Assembly (NCBI GenBank): GCA_020622085.1
Contig: JAHRYM010000002.1
Coordinates: 271,281 to 335,280 of the forward strand
DNA: 64,000 nucleotides
Reading direction: 5' to 3'
Source of the DNA: Paracoccaceae bacterium
Lineage (GTDB): Bacteria; Pseudomonadota; Alphaproteobacteria; Rhodobacterales; Rhodobacteraceae
The notes under the pieces are model-generated. The model was not told where the DNA came from and did no database searches. It was given only the letters and a program-made list of their open reading frames with translations. This document shows positions 42,650-52,064 of this stretch, piece by piece; position 1 is the first letter of the stretch, and every line of letters begins with the position of its first letter. Both the position numbers and the translations under genes were made by a program.

Positions 42650-44508
42650 CCAAACCCGCAGACAACCCCGCCGATCCGTTCAAGAAGGCGCTGGCCGAGG
42701 CGACGAAGACGTTGGCCAACGACCCGGAACTGACCGTCACCTATTCCGTCGACCCGCCGGGGATGACGGCGGACACGATGCGGCTGCCGCAAGTCAGCCG
42801 CCGCCTGACGCGGGACGAGGTTCTGGTGGCCCGCGGCACGGCCGATGCCTTCGCGCTGCGCCGCCGTTACCATGACGCCAGCATCGCCAACCGCTATCTG
42901 CCCGCGGGGCCGATGGCGAAAGACCTCTACGAGGCGATGGAAACGGCCCGCTGCGAGGCGGTGGGCGCCCGCGACATGCCCGGGACGCTCGGCAACATCG
43001 ACGCGAAGATCGGGCACGAGGCCGAACGCAGGGGTTACGGCAACATCCGCGCCGCCGAAGACGCTCCGCTGCCGGTGGCAGCCGGCTATCTGGTGCGCCA
43101 TCTGGCCACCGGGCGCCCCCTGCCCGGGGCTGCCGCGCATCTGATGGACCTCTGGCGGCCCTTCATCGAAGCCCAGGCCGGCGGCACGCTTGACCACCTG
43201 AACGAGGTTCTGGCGGATCAGGCGGCATTCGCACGGCTGGCGCGTCAGGTCATCAAGGATCTGGGCTACGGCGACCAGCTGGGCGAAGACCCCGATCTGG
43301 ACGAGGATCAGGCCGACAGCGAGGCCGAGGAAGATCCCGACAGCAGCGAGGGTGAAGAGGAGTCGGGCGAGGAAGGCGAGGACACAGAGGCGAGCCCCGA
43401 ACAGGAACAGCAAAGCCAGGACGACCAGAGCCAGGCCCAGGTCTCGATGGAGGATCAGGCCGATACCGAGATGGTCGAGGAAGCGGAACTGCCCGAGGCG
43501 GACGCGCCGCTGCAACCGCCCGCGCCTCCGCCGCATTCCGATGCCGACCCGAACTATGCCGTCTATGCGACCGATTTCGACGAGGAAATCCGCGCCGAGG
43601 ATCTGGCCGACCCGGCCGAGCTTGACCGGTTGCGCGCCTATCTGGACCAGCAGCTTGAGCCGCTGAAGGGTGCGGTCAGCCGTCTGGCGAACAAGCTGCA
43701 ACGCCGGCTTCAGGCGCAGCAGAACCGCAGCTGGCTGTTCGATCTTGAGGAAGGCATCCTTGACGCGGGACGCCTTGCGCGTGTGGTGGCAAACCCGACA
43801 ACGCCCCTGTCGTTCAAGCAGGAAAAGGATACCGAGTTCCGCGACACGGTGGTGACGCTGCTCTTGGACAATTCGGGGTCGATGCGCGGGCGGCCGATTT
43901 CGATTGCGGCGATCTGCGCCGACGTTCTGGCGCGGACGCTGGAGCGTTGCGACGTGAAGGTGGAAATCCTCGGCTTCACCACGCGGGCCTGGAAGGGCGG
44001 GCAAAGCCGCGAACGCTGGCTGGCGCAGGGGCGCCCGCAGCAGCCGGGGCGGCTGAACGATTTGCGCCACATCATCTACAAGGGCGCCGATGCGCCCTGG
44101 CGGCGGGTCAGGTCGAACCTGGGGCTGATGATGAAAGAGGGCCTTCTGAAGGAAAACATCGACGGCGAGGCGCTGGAATGGGCGCATCGCCGGATGCTCG
44201 CCCGCCCCGAGGCGCGGCGCATCCTGATGGTGATTTCCGACGGTGCGCCGGTGGACGATTCAACGCTGTCGGTGAACCCGGCGAACTATCTGGAAAAGCA
44301 CCTGCGCGACGTGATCGCCATGGTCGAGAAGCGCCGGCTGGTCGAGTTGATCGCCATCGGCATCGGCCATGACGTGACGCGCTATTACGAGCGGGCAGTG
44401 ACGATCACCGATGTCGAACAGCTGGCGGGCGCGATGACGGAACAGCTGGCAAGCCTGTTCGACGCCAATCCCCGCGGCAGGGGAAAGACCCTGCGGCGCG
44501 TGGGCTGA
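42646..44508 (+). CDS. cobT: cobaltochelatase subunit CobT
   Basis: 620 residues. The N-terminal half contains the CobT-specific [20 protein letters not shown] and [21 protein letters not shown] very acidic Glu/Asp/Gln-rich linker (about 215-290) follows, then a C-terminal von Willebrand A domain with the MIDAS DNSGS at 408-412 and later [12 protein letters not shown]. CobT forms the second ring on CobS hexamers and couples ATP hydrolysis to CobN. The start codon overlaps the orphan gene stop, so its translation now depends on that gene rather than directly on cobS. Confidence 0.96.
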   Translation: MTKPADNPADPFKKALAEATKTLANDPELTVTYSVDPPGMTADTMRLPQVSRRLTRDEVLVARGTADAFALRRRYHDASIANRYLPAGPMAKDLYEAMETARCEAVGARDMPGTLGNIDAKIGHEAERRGYGNIRAAEDAPLPVAAGYLVRHLATGRPLPGAAAHLMDLWRPFIEAQAGGTLDHLNEVLADQAAFARLARQVIKDLGYGDQLGEDPDLDEDQADSEAEEDPDSSEGEEESGEEGEDTEASPEQEQQSQDDQSQAQVSMEDQADTEMVEEAELPEADAPLQPPAPPPHSDADPNYAVYATDFDEEIRAEDLADPAELDRLRAYLDQQLEPLKGAVSRLANKLQRRLQAQQNRSWLFDLEEGILDAGRLARVVANPTTPLSFKQEKDTEFRDTVVTLLLDNSGSMRGRPISIAAICADVLARTLERCDVKVEILGFTTRAWKGGQSRERWLAQGRPQQPGRLNDLRHIIYKGADAPWRRVRSNLGLMMKEGLLKENIDGEALEWAHRRMLARPEARRILMVISDGAPVDDSTLSVNPANYLEKHLRDVIAMVEKRRLVELIAIGIGHDVTRYYERAVTITDVEQLAGAMTEQLASLFDANPRGRGKTLRRVG

Positions 44509-44548
44509 CGCTTGCCGGGCAAGGGGGCCGTCTGCCCCCTTGGACCCC

Positions 44549-44564
44549 CGAGGATATTTTCGCC
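44549..44564 (-). repeat. copy 3 of the dispersed intergenic motif (inverted, diverged)
   Basis: On the minus strand this reads CTTGGCGAAAATATCC (around 44549-44566), matching CTTTGCCCAAATACTC at about two thirds of positions. It lies 40 bases beyond the cobT stop and just before the aminopeptidase P SD. Confidence 0.4.
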
Positions 44565-44590
44565 AAGTTGAAGGACGCGTGGAGGGCGTG

Positions 44591-46429
44591 ATGTTCCAGA
44601 GCTTCGAGAGCACCTCGGGCCCGAGGGAAGGCCCCGGGCGGCTGGCTGCGCTGCGGGCGCGCATGGCCGATGCGGGGCTTGCAGGCTTCATCGTGCCGCG
44701 CGCCGATGCCCATCAGGGCGAATATGTCGCCGCCCATGACGAGAGGCTGCAATGGCTGACCGGGTTTACCGGATCGGCGGGGTTCTGCATCGTGCTGCCG
44801 CAGGTGGCGGGAGTTTTCATCGACGGGCGTTACCGCACGCAGGTCAAGGCGCAGGTGGACCTGGCGGCCTTCACCCCGGTGCCCTGGCCCGAGGTGAAGC
44901 CCGGTGACTGGATCCGCAACGCTCTGGCAGCGGGGGTGGTCGGGTTCGACCCTTGGCTGCATACGGCGAAAGAGATCGACGAGATCGCGCTGGGGCTGGC
45001 GGGCAGCGACGTCCGGCTGGAGCCCGTGACCAATCTTGTTGATGCGATCTGGACCGGGCAGCCGGCGCCGCCCGCCGGTCGGGTGGTGATCCAGCCGCTT
45101 GATCTGGCGGGCGAGGCCGCAGGCGACAAGCGCAGGCGGCTGGCCGGCGCATTGGCCGGGGCGGGGCATTCGGCCGTGGTTCTGACGCTTCCCGACAGCA
45201 TTTCCTGGCTTCTGAACATCCGCGGCAGCGATGTGGCGCGCAATCCGGTGGTGCATGGCTTTGCGGTCTTGCATCGGGACGGGTCTGTGGACCTGTATTC
45301 CGATCCCGGGAAATATGACGGTGCGGCGCGCGCCCATCTGGGGGATGCTGTGCGGCTTCTGCCGCCGTCCGGGTTCGGGGCCGGGCTGCGGGCGCTGTCG
45401 GGCCCTGTGCAGGTGGATCGCGCCACGGCGCCACTGGCCGTGTCGGACATCCTGAAAGCCGCGGGCATCGAAGTGGTTTGGGGCGAAGACCCTTGCATCC
45501 TGCCCAAGGCCTGCAAGAACCCCGTCGAGGTCGCCGGGGCGGCCGAGGCGCATTTGCGCGACGGCGCGGCCATGGTCGAATTTATGGCCTGGTTCGACAT
45601 GACGGCGCCGGGTGGCGGTCTGACCGAGATGGATGTGGTGACGGCGCTGGAGGGGCATCGGCGCGCGACCAATGCCCTTCGGGAGATCAGCTTTGACACG
45701 ATCTGCGGATCGGGGCCGCATGGCGCGGTGATCCACTATCGCGTGACGAAAGACACGAACCGGGCAATCCTGCCGGGCGACTTCGTGGTGATCGATTCCG
45801 GTGGGCAATATGCCGATGGCACCACCGACGTGACCCGCACCGTCGCTGTGGGGCCGGTGGGAGTGGACGAGCGGGCGGCCTTTACCCGGGTATTGCAGGG
45901 GATGATCGCGCTGTCGCGGCTGCGCTGGCCGGTGGGACTGGCGGGGGCGCATATCGACGCGCTGGCGCGGGTGCCCTTGTGGCTCGCGGGGCAGGACTAC
46001 AATCACGGCACCGGGCATGGTGTCGGCAGTTACCTGTCCGTCCATGAAGGGCCGGCACGGATTTCGCGGCTGTCGGATGTGCCCCTGCAGCCGGGGATGA
46101 TCCTGTCGAATGAACCGGGTTACTACCGAGAAGGCGCCTTTGGCATCCGGATCGAGAACCTGCTGGTCGTGGAATCCGCGCCGAGCCTGCCGGGGGGCGA
46201 TGCCGAGCGCGCGATGCTGCGGTTCCGCACGCTGACTTTCGTTCCGATCGACGCACGATTGATCGATGTGGCGGCGCTGAACCCGGCGGAACGCGACTGG
46301 CTGGACAACTACCATGCCGAGGTGTTCGGCCGGATCGGACCGCGCGTGTCACCCGATGCGCGCGCCTGGCTTTCGATTGCGACCGCGCCCTTGGGCGACC
46401 GCACGGCGATTCCGGGGAACCGTGCATGA
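44591..46429 (+). CDS. Xaa-Pro aminopeptidase (aminopeptidase P, M24B)
   Basis: 612 residues from ATG 44591, SD GGAGGGC upstream. Two creatinase-like N-terminal domains (LAALRARMADAGLAGFIVPR) precede a pita-bread M24 domain. The five metal ligands are in place: D402 and D413 in VIDSGGQYADGTTDVTRT, H476 in GTGHGVGSYL, E508 in SNEPGYY and E522 in IRIENL. It removes N-terminal residues before Pro. The stop overlaps the FAD-oxidase start (ATGA). Confidence 0.94.
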   Translation: MFQSFESTSGPREGPGRLAALRARMADAGLAGFIVPRADAHQGEYVAAHDERLQWLTGFTGSAGFCIVLPQVAGVFIDGRYRTQVKAQVDLAAFTPVPWPEVKPGDWIRNALAAGVVGFDPWLHTAKEIDEIALGLAGSDVRLEPVTNLVDAIWTGQPAPPAGRVVIQPLDLAGEAAGDKRRRLAGALAGAGHSAVVLTLPDSISWLLNIRGSDVARNPVVHGFAVLHRDGSVDLYSDPGKYDGAARAHLGDAVRLLPPSGFGAGLRALSGPVQVDRATAPLAVSDILKAAGIEVVWGEDPCILPKACKNPVEVAGAAEAHLRDGAAMVEFMAWFDMTAPGGGLTEMDVVTALEGHRRATNALREISFDTICGSGPHGAVIHYRVTKDTNRAILPGDFVVIDSGGQYADGTTDVTRTVAVGPVGVDERAAFTRVLQGMIALSRLRWPVGLAGAHIDALARVPLWLAGQDYNHGTGHGVGSYLSVHEGPARISRLSDVPLQPGMILSNEPGYYREGAFGIRIENLLVVESAPSLPGGDAERAMLRFRTLTFVPIDARLIDVAALNPAERDWLDNYHAEVFGRIGPRVSPDARAWLSIATAPLGDRTAIPGNRA

Positions 46430-47802
46430 GCCGGGCAGAAGCCTTTGCCGAAATCGCGGTGGTTCTCGGGTCGCGTTTCAGTCTCTTGATGGCGGACCGC
46501 GACCAGCATTCCCATAGCGAGGCATGGTTTCCCCCTGTCCTTCCCGAGGCGGTGGCCTTCCCCGAATGCACGGACGAGGTGGCGGCGATTCTGGCGATTT
46601 GCAGTCGTCATCAGTGCCCTGTGGTCGCCTGGGGGGCGGGAACCTCGCTGGAAGGCCATGCGCTGGCAACTTCGGGCGGGCTGGTGGTCGATATGTCCCG
46701 GATGAACCGGATGCTGGAAGTGGTGCCCGGGGACATGCTTGCCGTGGTCCAGCCCGGCATGACGCGCGAGGCGCTGAATACCGAACTGCGCGCCACGGGG
46801 CTCTTCTTTCCCGTCGATCCGGGTGCGAATGCCAGTCTGGGTGGCATGGCGGCGACGCGCGCCAGCGGCACGACCGCGGTGCGCTATGGCACGATGCGCG
46901 ACAATGTTCGCGCGCTGGAAGTGGTTCTGGCGGATGGACGGGTGATCCGCGCGGGCACACGGGCGGCGAAATCCTCGGCCGGGTATGATCTGGCCGGGCT
47001 TTTCGTCGGATCGGAAGGCACGCTGGGTATCATCACCGAACTGACGCTGCAACTGCATGGCCAGCCCGAGGCGGTGGCGGCGGCGGTTTGTGCCTTTGAC
47101 GACCTTGCTGCGGCGGTTGAAACGGTCATCGCCACGGTCCAGTCGGGGATCACGATGGCGCGGATCGAGTTTGTCGACGAAGCCGTGGCGCGGGCCTTCA
47201 ACGTCCATGATGGCGCGAAGATGCCAGAAAAGCCGCATCTGCTGGTCGAGTTCCACGGATCCGATGCCGGCGTGGCCGAGCAGTCGGCGCGTTTTGGCGA
47301 GATCGTCGCCAACATGGGCGGCGCGCATTTCGACTGGGCCACGACGACCGAGGCGCGCAACGCGCTGTGGCGGATGCGGCATCGCGCCTACCCGTCCTGC
47401 CTTGCGCTGCGTCCGGGCGCGATGGGGCTGTTGACGGATGTCTGCGTGCCGATTTCAAGGCTGGCAGAGGCGGTGCAGGCCGCGCGCGAGGATATCGCGG
47501 CGGCGGGGCTGATCGGCCCGATCCTTGGCCATGTGGGCGACGGCAATTTTCATGCGGTGCTGCTTCTGGACCGCGATGATCCGGAGGAATTTGCTCGCGC
47601 GCGCAATGTGGCGCGGCGGATGGCCGAACGGGCGCTGGCGGTGGGCGGGACGATTACCGGCGAACATGGCATCGGGATCGGCAAGAAGGGCCTGATGGCC
47701 AGCGCGCATGGCGAGGCCTGGGCGGTGATGGCCGATATGAAGCGGGTGCTTGATCCGCAGAACATTCTCAATCCCGGAAAGGTCGTCGAGGTGTTGCCAT
47801 GA
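46426..47802 (+). CDS. FAD-linked oxidase (GlcD/D-lactate dehydrogenase type)
   Basis: 458 residues. An FAD_binding_4 domain has VAWGAGTSLEGHALATSGGL and DPGANASLGGMAATRASGT, TVRYGTMRDN-like GTTAVRYGTMRDNV and SEGTLGIITELTL; the C-terminal FAD-oxidase domain ends with GHVGDGNFHAVLLLDRDD and GEHGIGIGKKGLM, the latter metal/flavin signature. Members oxidise D-lactate, glycolate or other 2-hydroxyacids, passing electrons to cytochrome c or quinone. No GlcE/GlcF partners follow, so a single-chain D-lactate dehydrogenase (cytochrome) is most likely. Coupled on both sides by 4-base overlaps. Confidence 0.9.
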   Translation: MSRAEAFAEIAVVLGSRFSLLMADRDQHSHSEAWFPPVLPEAVAFPECTDEVAAILAICSRHQCPVVAWGAGTSLEGHALATSGGLVVDMSRMNRMLEVVPGDMLAVVQPGMTREALNTELRATGLFFPVDPGANASLGGMAATRASGTTAVRYGTMRDNVRALEVVLADGRVIRAGTRAAKSSAGYDLAGLFVGSEGTLGIITELTLQLHGQPEAVAAAVCAFDDLAAAVETVIATVQSGITMARIEFVDEAVARAFNVHDGAKMPEKPHLLVEFHGSDAGVAEQSARFGEIVANMGGAHFDWATTTEARNALWRMRHRAYPSCLALRPGAMGLLTDVCVPISRLAEAVQAAREDIAAAGLIGPILGHVGDGNFHAVLLLDRDDPEEFARARNVARRMAERALAVGGTITGEHGIGIGKKGLMASAHGEAWAVMADMKRVLDPQNILNPGKVVEVLP

Positions 47803-48188
47803 GCCTTCCCAACCCCGAGGCGTTGACCAAGGCGTTTTCCAATGCCTTTTCCGCGCAGGACAGTGACGCGATTGCCGCGCTGTTCACCGAAGATGCCGAT
47901 TTCCTGTCGCTGACCGGCGCCTGGGCCGAGGGTCGGACAGGCATCGCCGAAGTGCTGCGAGGCGAAATGGCGGGGGCTTTTGCGCGGGTCAAGCTGGTCA
48001 CGGGGCGGACGAAGGTGCGGCCGGTGTTTCCGGGGGTCACGCAGGTGATGCAGCGCTATGTCCTGTCGGGGGTGCTCAATGCCGATGGGTCTGATGCGGG
48101 CCGGATCGGGGCGGTGCTGTCGGCACTGATGACACGGCAAGAGGGGAACTGGCGGATCGTCTCGGCCAGTTTCACCGGCGAGGGTTGA
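47799..48188 (+). CDS. NTF2-like protein (SgcJ/EcaC, DUF4440-type)
   Basis: 129 residues. The cone-shaped NTF2/SnoaL fold is recognised from ALTKAFSNAFSAQDSDAIAALFTEDADFLSLTGAWAEGR (start helix, then the FxxDADF strand), GIAEVLRGEMAGAF, and the C-terminal ALMTRQEGNWRIVSASF. Some family members are small-molecule isomerases or hydrolases, many only bind ligands. Last gene of the coupled three-gene operon aminopeptidase P - FAD oxidase - this gene. Ends 4 bases before the convergent recN stop. Confidence 0.85.
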   Translation: MSLPNPEALTKAFSNAFSAQDSDAIAALFTEDADFLSLTGAWAEGRTGIAEVLRGEMAGAFARVKLVTGRTKVRPVFPGVTQVMQRYVLSGVLNADGSDAGRIGAVLSALMTRQEGNWRIVSASFTGEG

Positions 48189-48192
48189 GGCT

Positions 48193-49842
48193 TCAGCCGT
48201 CGAGCAGGTGTTCGGCGGCCTGACGCGCGGCGTCGGTAATCGTTTCGCCCGAAAGCATCCGCGCAATTTCACTCACCCGTTCCGGGTGCGAGAGCGGCAC
48301 CACGGTCGAGGTGGTGATGTCATCCGTCACGCGCTTTTCCACCCGCCAGTGGTGGCTGCCACGGGCTGCGACCTGCGGGCTATGCGTCACGACAAGAATC
48401 TGCGCGCCTTCGGCCAGCCGTTCCAGCCGCCGACCCACGGCATCGGCGGTTGCACCACCAACGCCGCGGTCGATTTCATCAAAGATCATCGTGACGCCAT
48501 CGGCGCCGCGCATCAGGCAGACCTTCAGCGCCAGAAGGAACCGCGAAAGCTCCCCGCCCGAGGCGATCCTGTTCAGCGGCCCCGCAGGCGCGCCGGGATT
48601 GGTGGCGACGGTGAAGGCCACGGCGTCGCGGCCTTCGGGACCGGCCTCGCCTTCGGTGATTTCGGTGCGGAAGATCGCGCGCTCCATCTTCAGGGGAGCG
48701 AGTTCGGCGGCGATGGCATGGTCCAGCCGTTCGGCGGCGGTGCGGCGCGCGGCAGCCAGTGCGCCGGCGGCGGCGGCATAGGCGGCGGTGGCAGAGTGCA
48801 CTGCCGATTGCAGCGCGCGCTGGTTTTCTTCGCCACCATCCAGCGCCGTCAGACGCCCACGCAGATCGTTGGCCAGCCCGCCAAGATCATCGGCCAGCAC
48901 ATTATGCTTGCGCGCAAGTGCCCGGATGGAAAACAACCGTTCCTCGACCGCTTCCAGTTCGCGCGGATCGAACGCCAGATCTTCCAGAACGGTTTCCACG
49001 GCCTGCGCGGCTTCCCCCAGTTCGATCTGCGCCCGCGACAGCGCCGCAAGCGCCGGATCGAGCCGGCCATCTGCGCGGTCGGCCACGCCTTCCAGCCAGC
49101 GGTTCGCGTCCGACAGCATCGCTTCGGCGCCCTCACCCGACAGGGCCTGCAACGCGCGCGCGATGTCGGCGCGGATCTTTTCGCCAGCCTGCATGGCGCG
49201 GCGGCGGGCGTCCAGTTCGGCCTCTTCGCCCGGTTGCGGATCGAGCTTGTCCAACTCGGCCACGGCGTGGCGCAGGAAGTCTTCCTCGGCCCGCATCGCG
49301 GCAAGCGCGGTTTCGGCCTGATCCAGGGCCTTGCGCGCGCCGCTCATCCCGGCCCAGGCGACGCGGGTTGCGGCAAGCTCGGCGTCTACGCCCGCGAATG
49401 CGTCCAGCATCGCACGGTGGCCGCGCGGGTTCAGAAGCCCCCGGTCGTCATGCTGGCCGTGCAGTTCGACCAGCGTATCGGACAGCGCGCGCAGCACCTC
49501 GCCACTGGTGCGGCGGTCATTGACCCAGGCGGTCTTGCGGCCGTCGCCGGCATTGACACGGCGCAGGATCAACTCGTTACTGTCGGGCAGCCCTGCATCT
49601 GCCAGAATGGTGCGGGCCGCGTGGTCCGGCGGCAGGTCGAAGACCGCCGTCACCTCGCCCTGTTCCGCACCTTGCCGGACCAGTTCCGCCCGACCGCGCC
49701 ATCCCAGGACGAAGCCCAGACAATCCAGAAGAATCGACTTCCCCGCACCGGTTTCGCCGGTCAGGACATTGAGACCCGGCCAGAATTCCAGATCCAGCCG
49801 ATCAATGATCAGGATATCGCGGATTTCCAGCGTTCTCAGCAT
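48193..49842 (-). CDS. recN: DNA repair protein RecN
   Basis: SMC-like ATPase of double-strand break repair, 549 residues from the ATG read from 49842; an 18-residue N-terminal extension is possible but precedes the conserved MLRTLEIRDILIID. Walker A GETGAGKS (29-36) and the C-terminal SGGELSRFLLALKVCL signature with Walker B MIFDEIDRGVGGATADAVG flank long coiled-coil arms (residues about 150-360). The final QILVVTHSPQVAARGS is typical. Follows bamD on the same strand after 66 bases, a common alphaproteobacterial pair. Confidence 0.96.
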   Translation of the reverse strand: MLRTLEIRDILIIDRLDLEFWPGLNVLTGETGAGKSILLDCLGFVLGWRGRAELVRQGAEQGEVTAVFDLPPDHAARTILADAGLPDSNELILRRVNAGDGRKTAWVNDRRTSGEVLRALSDTLVELHGQHDDRGLLNPRGHRAMLDAFAGVDAELAATRVAWAGMSGARKALDQAETALAAMRAEEDFLRHAVAELDKLDPQPGEEAELDARRRAMQAGEKIRADIARALQALSGEGAEAMLSDANRWLEGVADRADGRLDPALAALSRAQIELGEAAQAVETVLEDLAFDPRELEAVEERLFSIRALARKHNVLADDLGGLANDLRGRLTALDGGEENQRALQSAVHSATAAYAAAAGALAAARRTAAERLDHAIAAELAPLKMERAIFRTEITEGEAGPEGRDAVAFTVATNPGAPAGPLNRIASGGELSRFLLALKVCLMRGADGVTMIFDEIDRGVGGATADAVGRRLERLAEGAQILVVTHSPQVAARGSHHWRVEKRVTDDITTSTVVPLSHPERVSEIARMLSGETITDAARQAAEHLLDG

Positions 49843-49908
49843 GGTGTGGCCCCGCAGCCCCCGCGCCCGGACCGCAGGGTGCGTGATCTCACGCACCAGT
49901 GCGTCATG

Positions 49909-50760
49909 TCAGAGCCACTCGCCCCGGATGACCTGGCGATACACGCGCGACAGCCAGCTATCGCCCTTGGCCTCCGGCGCCAGGCCCTTGCCGGTCAGCA
50001 GCTTGTAGCTGTCCTGATACCAGGGGGTCGATTGGAAGTTGTGGCCGAGAATCGCACCAGCCGTCTGCGCCTCGTTGGTGAGGCCCAGCGCCAGGTAGCA
50101 TTCGACCAGCCGGTGCAGCGCCTCGGGGGTCTGGGTGGTGGTCTGGAACTGTTCGACAACCACGCGGAAACGGTTGATCGCTGCGGAGTAATGCCCCTGC
50201 TTCAGGTAATAGCGGCCGATTTCCATTTCCTTGGCGGCAAGGTGGTCGAAGGCAAGGTCGAACTTCATCATCGCCGAGCGGGCATATTCGCTGTCGGGAT
50301 ATTCCTCGATCACGGCGCGCAGCGCCTGAAGCGCCTGATAGGTCAGGCCCTGGTCGCGGCCCACGTCGTCGATCTGGTCGTAGTAGGACAGGGCCAGCAG
50401 ATACTTGGCATAGGCTGCATCCTCTTCGCCCGGATAGGTGTCGATATACCGCTGCGCCGAGGCGCGGCTGGTTTCATAGTCGCGGTCCTTGTGGGCGGAA
50501 TAGGCCTCCATGATCAGCGCGCGCCTGGCCCATTCGGAATAGGGATAAAGCCGTTCGACTTCAGAGAAGTAGTAGGCAGCGTCCTTGCCCTTGCGACCGT
50601 TTGCAAGTTCCCACTCGCCACGCTTGTAGATCTGTTCGGCGGTGAAGTTGTCCAGCGGGGTCTTGCTCACTGCGGCCGACCTGTTGCCGCCTCCGCACGC
50701 CGCCAGCGTGGCGCTCAGCGTCAGAACGCCGACGAACCGTGCCGTCCTGCCCCGCACCAT
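49909..50760 (-). CDS. bamD: outer-membrane assembly lipoprotein BamD
   Basis: 283 residues from the ATG read from 50760 (a TTG seven codons earlier is less likely). Signal VGVLTLSATLAAC gives lipid Cys 22. Five tetratricopeptide-like repeats follow: AEQIYKRGEWELANGRKGKD, AAYYFSEVERLYPYSEWARRA, YIDTYPGEEDAAYAKYLLAL, AVIEEYPDSEYARSAMM and NRFRVVVEQFQTTTQTPEAL. It is the essential lipoprotein partner of BamA in inserting beta-barrels. The gene lies between lpxC and recN; a terminator separates it from lpxC. Confidence 0.94.
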   Translation of the reverse strand: MVRGRTARFVGVLTLSATLAACGGGNRSAAVSKTPLDNFTAEQIYKRGEWELANGRKGKDAAYYFSEVERLYPYSEWARRALIMEAYSAHKDRDYETSRASAQRYIDTYPGEEDAAYAKYLLALSYYDQIDDVGRDQGLTYQALQALRAVIEEYPDSEYARSAMMKFDLAFDHLAAKEMEIGRYYLKQGHYSAAINRFRVVVEQFQTTTQTPEALHRLVECYLALGLTNEAQTAGAILGHNFQSTPWYQDSYKLLTGKGLAPEAKGDSWLSRVYRQVIRGEWL

Positions 50761-50851
50761 GCCTGCTACCCCGTCTCTCAACCCGGTTTATTGCGCCGCG
50801 CCCACCCGCGAACGGGTCGGCCAGCGCAGTGTTCGGTTTGATCTAGCACAG

Positions 50852-50887
50852 AAAAATACGGGGCGCAAAACGCCTTTCGCACCCCGT
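50852..50887 (-). terminator. intrinsic terminator of lpxC
   Basis: On the minus strand ACGGGGTGC (50887-50879) pairs with GCGCCCCGT (50866-50858), one T-G pair, followed by ATTTTTC (50857-50851). It begins 13 bases beyond the lpxC stop. Confidence 0.8.
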
Positions 50888-50899
50888 GTGAAGCTTGCG

Positions 50900-51832
50900 T
50901 CAGGCAACAGCCGGAATATCCGACCGATGGACATTGGCCCCCGGCAGGATCCGGCGCCGCGCGCCCCGGCATTCCACCAGCCGCCATGCCTCGGGCCGCG
51001 CAAACAGCGCCCGCAGCAGGCGGTTCGTCATGGCGTGGCCGGCCCGGCTGCCGACATAGCGACCAAGGATCGGCCCGCCGGCCAATGCCAGATCACCGAC
51101 CGCGTCCAGCATCTTGTGGCGCACCGCCTCATCGGCATGGCGCAGGCCACCGGGCGACAGGATCCGGTCGCCCTCGACGACCACCGCGTTTTCGTAGGTG
51201 CCGCCCAGGGCGAGGCCGTTGGCGCGCATCATCTCGACGTCGGATTGCCGGCAGAAGGTGCGGCTATCGGACAATTCGCGGATGAAGGCGCCGTTGGCCA
51301 TGCGCAGGTGTTTTTCCTGGTGGCCGATGGCGGCATCCGCGAAATCGATGCAGAAGTCGATTTCCAGCGTATCGGCCGGCTCCAGCCGCGCAACCGCCTC
51401 ACCTTCGCGCACTTCGACGGTATCGAGCACCTCGATGGCGATCAGCGGCGCCTGCAACTGGCGCTGGCCGGCGTTGATCATGCCGGTGACAAAGGGCACG
51501 GCCGAACCATCGAGGATCGGGACTTCGGGTCCGTCAATGTCGATCAGCGCGTTGTGGATGCCGCAGCCCGAAAGCGCCGCCATCACATGTTCGATGGTCG
51601 AGACGCCAATGCCTTCGGCGTTCTCGATCAGGGTGCAGAGTTTCGACGGGACGACCGCATCCCAAAGCGCCGGCACGATCGGATCGCGACCGGTTCCATC
51701 GGTGGCGACATCAGTCCGGCGAAAGCGGATTCCCGTTCCGGCCGACGCCGGATTGATCGTCATGCGAACCGCGGCGCCGGTATGGAGTCCGACGCCGGAG
51801 AAGCTGACGGCGGTTCTGAGCGTGGTCTGCAA
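50900..51832 (-). CDS. lpxC: UDP-3-O-acyl-N-acetylglucosamine deacetylase
   Basis: Commits lipid A synthesis. I choose a TTG start read from 51832, giving 310 residues, with GGAG 9 bases upstream and the usual family beginning LQTTLRTAVSFSGVGLHTG; starting at ATG 51934 would add 34 atypical residues. Zinc site His in VSTIEHVMAAL, the second His pair in VRHKMLDAVGDLALAG, catalytic Glu/His in those blocks, and FRRTDVATDG are visible. Sits between ftsZ and bamD with terminators on both sides, so it has its own promoter in the 232-base gap. Confidence 0.95.
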   Translation of the reverse strand: MQTTLRTAVSFSGVGLHTGAAVRMTINPASAGTGIRFRRTDVATDGTGRDPIVPALWDAVVPSKLCTLIENAEGIGVSTIEHVMAALSGCGIHNALIDIDGPEVPILDGSAVPFVTGMINAGQRQLQAPLIAIEVLDTVEVREGEAVARLEPADTLEIDFCIDFADAAIGHQEKHLRMANGAFIRELSDSRTFCRQSDVEMMRANGLALGGTYENAVVVEGDRILSPGGLRHADEAVRHKMLDAVGDLALAGGPILGRYVGSRAGHAMTNRLLRALFARPEAWRLVECRGARRRILPGANVHRSDIPAVA

Positions 51833-52003
51833 GGATCTTGCTCCGATATTCCACGGGATCGCCCGGATCCCGCATGATGAGGTAGCCACCGCGCAGGAGT
51901 TACTCAATTCACGCTTTGCAACGTCTTGAAACATTGGGCGGCAGGGGCGGCGACTTCATGCTGCCTGCGAAACAAAATGTGGTCAAACCGCTGATATGAA
52001 AGG

Positions 52004-52026
52004 AAAAGGCCGGGGTGACCCGGCCC
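52004..52026 (-). terminator. intrinsic terminator of ftsZ
   Basis: On the minus strand GGGCCGGG...CCCGGCC forms a 7-bp perfect stem (52025-52019 with 52014-52008) over a four-base loop, followed by TTTTCC. It lies 39 bases beyond the ftsZ stop and separates ftsZ from lpxC. Confidence 0.8.
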
Positions 52027-52064
52027 TTCCTCATCACATCTGACGTTGCGTCCGCAGGCGGTGT

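Noticed and set aside
48208-50841. 877-codon plus-strand frame opposite recN and bamD
   Set aside because: Spans two real minus-strand genes, is Arg/Gln/His-rich and has no family features; a shadow.
51833-51934. ATG-started N-terminal extension of lpxC
   Set aside because: Adds 34 residues not seen in LpxC proteins, while the TTG at 51832 has a GGAG SD and gives the normal protein start.
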